Shown here piece after piece: positions 56,201 to 61,951 of a stretch of DNA of 61,951 nucleotides (positions are counted from its first letter, which is position 1; each line of letters starts with the position of its first letter). The notes under the pieces were generated by a model. It saw nothing but the letters and a program-made list of their open reading frames with translations. It was not told where the DNA came from and did not search any database. Origin of the DNA: Paramacrobiotus richtersi (lineage: Eukaryota; Tardigrada; Eutardigrada; Parachela; Macrobiotidae). The stretch spans positions 1-61,951 of the forward strand of contig JAQGAU010000016.1 of NCBI GenBank assembly GCA_034698045.1. The letters are read 5' to 3'. Made by a program: the position numbers and the translations under genes.

Positions 56201-59200
56201 CATTTTTTGTGTCAGTCATCCAAGTCTTTCCGTAAGTTACTTCTTCAATTTGGACGAGCCGGTCACGTATCTGGGTTGCAGTTATTGACCACGAGTAGGT
56301 AGCTAGGCACGTTCGTATTGTTTCAAAAAGCTCAACTGGGACTGATGCGGGACAATCAAGTACTAGTACCGAACACTCAAACATTCGCTTAGCAAACCAT
56401 CCAATAGAGATATCGTCGGCATTGAATTGAAAGCTTTCGTGCTCCGACGCAGCGTTTATTTTAGCATCTTCATCTTTCACATCAAAGCAACATGTACACA
56501 AGTTGTAGATAATAAGTCCCAGAAAGCATACATCCAATCTAGGCGGCAACAAATTACAAGGATTGCAAGCGTGGAATCCGCCAACGGCGCGCCGCTGGCT
56601 AAACCATGTCTTCAGAAATGCCCGAAGATCTTTCATAATGCTGCCATAAAGGTTCACATGTTCCTGATATGACGCCAAAGTATAGGCAGCAGGACCAAGT
56701 TGGTCCATGTCTCGCAACGGTTTTGCAATGTATTCGGCAACTTTTTTCAAAACAAATTCCGCGATCGGTAGCACGCACCGAAAGAACTTGGGATTTAATT
56801 GTTGAAGTTGAGTCTCGCTGGCAAAAAGGTCTCGAATTTTCTCATGGATTGCCCAAAGAACTTTCGTGGCAAGAAACTCAGGAAAATTTCCATTATTGTA
56901 AGGAGGCACGTTAATAGCAAACGCAATTTTCTCTTTGAAGTCGGGCAATGCTTCAAGTAATTTTTTCTGTATATAATTGTCCGTAGCCAAGGAACTGTTA
57001 TGTGCGGGCTCGAGTGTGCGCTCAAATGCTTCTAACAGTCCTTGGTAGACGTAATCCTGGAGTTGATCAGAAACATCCCCGCATACCCGGTCGTATTCGA
57101 TTTGCTCCTCGTCGCGGCGTCTGCGTTGATCATGCTTTGAATAGTTACTTTTGTCGTAATGCCCAATACGCACAAGGTTTTGGTTTCCCACCGGAACACT
57201 TACGTATACGGTTTCCACGCTAAGGTCCCGATAAACAGCGTACTTATTTTCGTGTAGATAAGCCAACCCTGTAGCAATTTGTCGTGAATAATCCAGGACT
57301 GTCCGTATTGGCAATCGTTGCTTTCTTTCTTTGAATGAGCGGATAATATTCGCCAGCTTAATATCTGCAATAGTCATACAATGAAGTACACAAAGAGACC
57401 CCACATGTGAAATTATGCTCATCGGAAGCAGGAGACAGAATACTGTACTAGAGCTGAAAGTTTTGCTGCGGAGCAGTTGTCAAACTTGGTACCGGACAAA
57501 ATGCGTAGCGCACGTTTGACTGAAGCAGGAAGAAGCAAACATCTGTAATACTAATACACTTGGTATTACAGTACATTACGGATCATGCTCAACCTTTTTT
57601 ATTACTGATTAGCAACCTCTTTTCGAGCGGAACCGAACAAATAAATACCCAAAAAATGTATCACAGTGAAATTGCTTAGTACGGAACGAGGTGCTCGCAA
57701 CCGTCGAGCAAACCGAAAGATCACGTTAAGAAAAATACGAGACAAATCGTCGAATACTAAATTATGAGGAAAGAATTCACATATCGTCGTCGCCAAAAAT
57801 TAAAAACAACACGCAGGAATGTTAAAAAAATGACCTAGCGATGGCCCAGAAACAATTAACGAGTGAATGCCCCAGAACAAAATGGGATGCCATGCATTTG
57901 CAACCGCCGATCAAACCGAAAAATCCTTTCTGACCGGCAAAACCGTTCAAAAGGCAAAAGTTTGCCTTTCGCACGAATAACTTTGGACCTGGACAGTGTG
58001 TCTTCGATTCGATTTTGAATATAGATCTCAAGAAACCCTGATGCGGCAGCCGAAAGTGTTTCTTGTATTTTTGATATTGTGGCTTGCGGTTGCACCCTTA
58101 AGCTGTAGACTCTTGTATCTCAGCGAAACTTTTGCTCGATGATTCTTTTGCTCTATCAGTAAGAGCACATGAACCGGTCACCCATTCACCGCCACGTTAA
58201 GCGTGCACATGAACCGATCAAGAATTTTGGAAAATCGAATATCGAACTGATTCCGCTCATTCCGTTTGCGATGGATTAGTCGACTTTCAGAGTGTTATCT
58301 TCCGTACCATGATCGTAATCGTAGTTCACTGCTGCTCTGTCTTCTTTCAGACCCTGCAGGTCATCGACACCAGCGCTATAGGGCAGCCTAACAGGGATTG
58401 CACGACCCTAGTGCTCCGTTTGTTCACCTGGTTTACCTTCGGTTTCGCGTACCAGTCCGTAACCGTTAAACAGTTCATCCCCACGTTGCACTTCGTCCCA
58501 CAGATCGTTATCGGCCTGGACATGAAACTTAACCGCAGTTGGTTCCCAAACCGCATCGTCCGCTTCATCGTACATCTTGTTCGGGTCCTTGAACGACTTC
58601 ATCTTGGATACATGTCCGATCATCTTCGACCTGAACTTTCGAGCTTTCACTCCCACCACTTCGTAATTGACTGGTCTTGTCTGACTTGCCACGATAAACG
58701 GTCTCTGCCAACTAGTTAACGACTCATTAGCTTTGGAGCTTTGCCCGTTTCACCGGCTGGATTGTAAATCAACACGAAATCAGTGACCTCATACTGGACA
58801 TCCGATAGTCATCTCGGGCCCACCCGTTTTTCTGCTGTGCTTCAATGCAAGCTGACGCTTCTTGGAAAACTGTATCAGTTGGACTGTTACTCTCGAGACT
58901 CGTCCTCCACTCCAATCATGGCATTGTAACTACATATCTTGCTCACCATCACTGCATCCAAGCATGCACAACTGGGCCTCCCGAACAATCTGGTTGACTC
59001 CTCCTTCTGCTCCGTGCCTCCTTGCACTTGGTGTTTCTCGCGCTGAACTACCGCCAAACGACCAGCTCCGTCTGCCAGCATTGGTGAATCCACGTCCAAA
59101 CGTAAGGTCATCCTCCAGTACCATCATCGCTTTCGCTTATTGTGGTCCTTTTTCTTGCTCTTAATACACTGCCTCACCAGATAGTCAGGGCTGCCGCAGG

Positions 59201-60524
59201 TATAAGATGACTTTCCAGGTGTTCTGCCGGGTTTAAACTTACCAACGCCGCCGCTGTCACTGCCGTTTCCACTGCCGCTACCTCCATGCCCTCCACCTGC
59301 TCTATGTCCGCCGGCCTTGTTGCCTTTCCAACCGCCTCTACAGGCTTTCCAACCGCCGCCGCTTTCAGAAGATCCTTTACCTTTAACACCGCCTCGTCCG
59401 CTGCTACGTTGACCGTGACCTTACATTTTACAATGGCGCAGCACAAAAGCACAAATCGCGCTGTTACCTAAACATCAACCAGGCGCAACAGTTTCATCAT
59501 CCGGCACCGCTTATCACCTTGTTTATAGCGCGTTCCCGCCAGAACACTGCCTCAGTTCTCAGAGAGAAAAAACAAGCGCGTTCGAATGAATTTTTACGGC
59601 AGAAATTGTCTATGTTAATGCAATAATTATAGAGAAATGCCTGTTGTGTCATGGGTACCGATTCAGTCGGTCTGGATAAGACCTTACTGCTAATTTAATT
59701 TTGTTCTCGTAATGGAATACGTGTGCACACATATTCTACCATGGTGCACAAATAAACACAGAGAAAAAGTAGACTACCATAATCAGCAAAGCATTAGTGG
59801 AAACTTATGCAGATACGCGTTGGGTTATAATGCAGCGTCCTATCCGTTTGTCTGCATGGACAGCAACCGGCGCCCGTAAGCTGTAGCGCACGTTGTAAAT
59901 GCCGCTGGCGCACGCGGATGTGTGGGTCACGTTTACAACTTGCTTTTTAGTTCACAAACGAAACACCAACAAAAGCCTGTTTTTGGTATGTGTTTGTGTG
60001 TGTGTCTGACCCTGGCACTGGCTTTTATTGTTATTTCGCCTGGTATCGCACTTAATAACAAGCGCCCTGATACGTACAAAAAGCAATGCTCAACAACATC
60101 AATAAAAGGTACTCCTATATTACAAGAACATACCTTCAGAGTAATCCATGAGGAATTCGATAGATGCAGTCCCGTTATCCGCCTTAAATGGTGTTACCTT
60201 ATGATAAGAAATTATATTTTCATGTTTCAACGTAACCAGGTCTTCCAGATTCCACTTTTTCCACTGTTTTGTAAACAGTGCCCATTCTTCTGCGTCATAC
60301 TCCATGCGCTTAACAGCTACTTGCGTCAAATCTGGGAAGCTTTCTCTATCCACAATTGTTGCCTTATAAACGGTTCCCCAACACCCAGATTCGATATAAC
60401 ATGTCTTGTCATATTCATAACGACATTTTAATCCAATTGTAGGAATATGATTTGTAAAATCCGTCTCGGGTAAACCTCCGTCTTCGGGTGTATTTTCGGT
60501 ATCTTTCTCCTGTTCCATCGTCAA
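53255..60524 (-). CDS. Tandem kinase-domain protein with C-terminal inactive C48/Ulp1-like domain
   Basis: Three exons (60524-60134, 57364-55823, 55371-53255; phase-1 introns) encode 1349 aa. Kinase-like domain 1: Gly loop ESGCWGTVYKA (45-55), V-A-V-K Lys72, hinge FLMDYSEG (124-131), catalytic loop Y-R-D-L-S (Asp177), and G-H-Y-D (198-201) in place of DFG. A long insertion follows. Domain 2: IGQGAFGTVYKA (556-567), V-A-V-K Lys584, HGDLKPNN (Asp690), DLD (711-713) for DFG, then MSPEL and DVWSFG. Next come three copies of a helical motif (825-856, 883-914, 944-975). Residues about 1150-1303 resemble C48 proteases: LHWQVLV (His1203) and QLQNGSVSGLYAVA, where the family has a D-C-G catalytic cysteine but this protein has V-S-G (Ser1260). 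Domain 1 and the protease-like part are probably inactive. Function is unknown. Confidence 0.8.
58300..59450 (-). mobile_element. LTR-retrotransposon remnant (gag zinc-knuckle region and integrase tail)
   Basis: Lies in intron 1 of the kinase gene, in the same orientation. From about 59420 to 59113 the minus strand is open for a Gly/Ser/Lys-rich segment ending in a degenerate zinc knuckle (Y-T-C-G-S-P-D-Y-L-V-R-Q-C) and a K/R-rich tail. This is typical of the nucleocapsid end of Ty3-type gag, although the first Cys and the His are replaced. About 400 bp further on, 58692-58408 reads RPVNYEVVGVKARKFRSKMI and HVSKMKSFKDPN, like the C-terminal tail of a Ty3/gypsy integrase. Reverse transcriptase, RNase H and the integrase core are absent. 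No LTR pair was identified. It is an internally deleted, inactive copy. Confidence 0.65.
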
Positions 60525-61699
60525 CAGATTTTCTGAACCCGTGTTACAACGGCATTTATTATATTCGATTTAGAATAGGCTTTACATTACAAGCACTGAT
60601 AGTAAGCAAGTTCCGCTTGCGATTATATGATGTTTGTCGCAGAAAGGTAGGATTAAATAATGGAAATATCGCCACGCTGTCATATGGGGTTCTGGCTCAG
60701 CATTACATACACCATATTATCAACACGTGAGCAAAGTTTCGAAGTATCAGCCATAGTTCCATCCTGTGTATTCCGATAAGAGCTTGTTTCGTGGAGGATA
60801 AGGCCATTGTATCCGTTGAACAAATTGACAATCTTATCGGCCACTTCCTACACATTGTTCAACAGAAAGGCCCTACCTAGTATCTGTTTACAAAAGTGTT
60901 TGATTACTACAGTGCAATAATTTTAAATATAGAAGGATAGCAATCGATAGAACAAACCCCGGAGGTCGACCACTGCAGCTACGTGTTATGTTAATTTGGC
61001 GTTTTAAACCTCAGGTGAATTTCACTCTGCAAAGCCTACGAATCTACGATCACTGTCCGGATCTTAAGTTCGTTTTATACAAGTTTTCACCCAGCCGAAA
61101 TAGTACCACCAGTGTCAATGTTACTGACATTAACTTCTAAACTTAAGCACAGCTGTATGAGCGGTAAAAAACCCAGAAAGTAAAAAATATAGTATGATCG
61201 ATAAAGTGCTTCGTAAACGGTTTGAGATCTTGCCCGCCAACGCAATCGAGTTATTCTTTCATTGCGTATGTAACATGTTTTTATACGCAAAAGCGGTGGG
61301 CTCAAATAATTTACATGTACAAACTTTAACGAGCCGGTTTGTTTGTGAGCTGAGAATACTTAACTAAGTATGTTTTAACCGCTGAAAATCGAGTTTTAGT
61401 TTAGTTTAGCTAAGGGTTAGTCATGCTTTCTCTATAACTCAGACCAGTGTCGTACAGGCATGCGAAGTGCGGAACATCTCGGTCTCCAACACCGTGTACC
61501 TGATCTTATAAGGGGTTTGCTGCTGAAGGCAAGAAGCGATCAGCCCATCACCTGCAAACCGCATATGCGTGAACATTTTCGCCGAATGCAACATGAACGG
61601 CAAGCATCCGATCTGGGAATGGTCTTGAGAATGAATAAAAAGTATTGTCAACCATAAACCTCAGTGTATTGCCTGTATTTAGTAAACATAATTACACTG
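60525..61699. other. Upstream flank of the kinase gene
   Basis: No gene is supported. Open frames at 61087-61305 and 61439-61657 have no domains. Confidence 0.4.
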
Positions 61700-61951
61700 G
61701 TAAACTATTCGTTCAATAAAAAAACCGGCCTGCACCAACGAATTAAAAAAAAATTCTTAACGAAGCATGGACAAGGATTATACGATCGTTAGTATGCTTG
61801 AAACAGCGCCTGTAGTGTGAGCTTTGATACTTTCCAAGCCTAAATATAAGTTGCTCTTAAGATCGACATGTAGCAGATCAAAGAAGGTTACCGGAAATAA
61901 GCCGGTGTGTGAATTCGACAACTCGAATCGGTTTCTCACAGAAATCGAAAA
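61700..61951 (-). repeat. Third copy of the family-associated flank repeat, cut by the window end
   Basis: Matches 44570-44820: GCACCAACGAATTAAAAAAA, CGTTAGTATGCTTGAAAC, GAGCTTT, TTGCTCT, TTACCGGAA-TAA-CCGG. It includes the decayed exon 3 tail (61795-61840) read on the minus strand. It implies that further family copies or debris continue to the right of the window. Confidence 0.7.

Noticed and set aside
1-61951. CRISPR arrays, operons, bacterial ribosome-binding sites, tRNA or rRNA genes
   Set aside because: The window is a spliced animal genome; no spaced direct-repeat array and no tRNA-like B-box with a matching cloverleaf were found by eye.

Overview
This is a eukaryotic, animal nuclear window. 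Most genes are split by short GT-AG introns (about 70-650 bp), and the recognisable products are metazoan or ecdysozoan: an E93/Mblk-1 type pipsqueak transcription factor, a BTB-BACK-Kelch protein, an astacin, a rhodopsin-like receptor, a WAP-domain secreted protein and a mitochondrial citrate synthase. I think a tardigrade (Hypsibius-like) is most likely, but that is inference; nothing here proves the phylum.

The dominant feature is a dispersed array of one paralogous family, complete or broken, at 0.1-4 kb, 11.5-20.5 kb and 42-52 kb. Every intact member has three exons with phase-0 introns at identical places. Exon 1 (about 225 codons) resembles the FMRP/FXR N-terminus: two Tudor/Agenet-like units followed by a KH0-like segment. 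Exon 2 (about 260 codons) opens with an F-box-like motif followed by an unrecognised conserved region. Exon 3 (about 60 codons) carries an L-D-P-x-D-G-V-R-Y-R-G-M-S-F motif that looks like a conserved citrate synthase segment. Three copies are intact (1711-4053, 11528-14008, 18417-20548; 545, 565 and 545 aa). Three long copies are broken (15210-16528, 45188-47746, 49177-51803), and there are many fragments. Several copies share a palindrome-centred upstream motif and a longer upstream repeat.

Between and beyond the array lie single genes. 7361-10096 (+) is a BTB-BACK-Kelch gene. 22277-22944 (-) is a small WAP secreted protein. 26231-29743 (+) is the E93-like factor. 30279-31392 (+) is a GPCR, convergent with an intronless citrate synthase (32845-34317, -), and a 465-bp foldback palindrome lies between those two. 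36155-37005 and 38580-39581 (-) are a pair of leucine-rich-repeat proteins, the second broken by an insertion. 40471-41822 (-) is a six-exon astacin. 53255-60524 (-) encodes a 1349-aa protein with two kinase-like domains, a tripled helical motif and a C-terminal C48/Ulp1-like domain that lacks its catalytic cysteine.

Mobile DNA is plentiful. There is a hAT-type MITE with a perfect 8-bp target duplication, a terminal-inverted-repeat element built of about 30-bp subrepeats between two divergent family copies, TAA-tailed short retroposons, and an LTR-retrotransposon remnant inside the first kinase-gene intron. Exon models come from reading splice sites and phase by eye; no transcript or database evidence was available.
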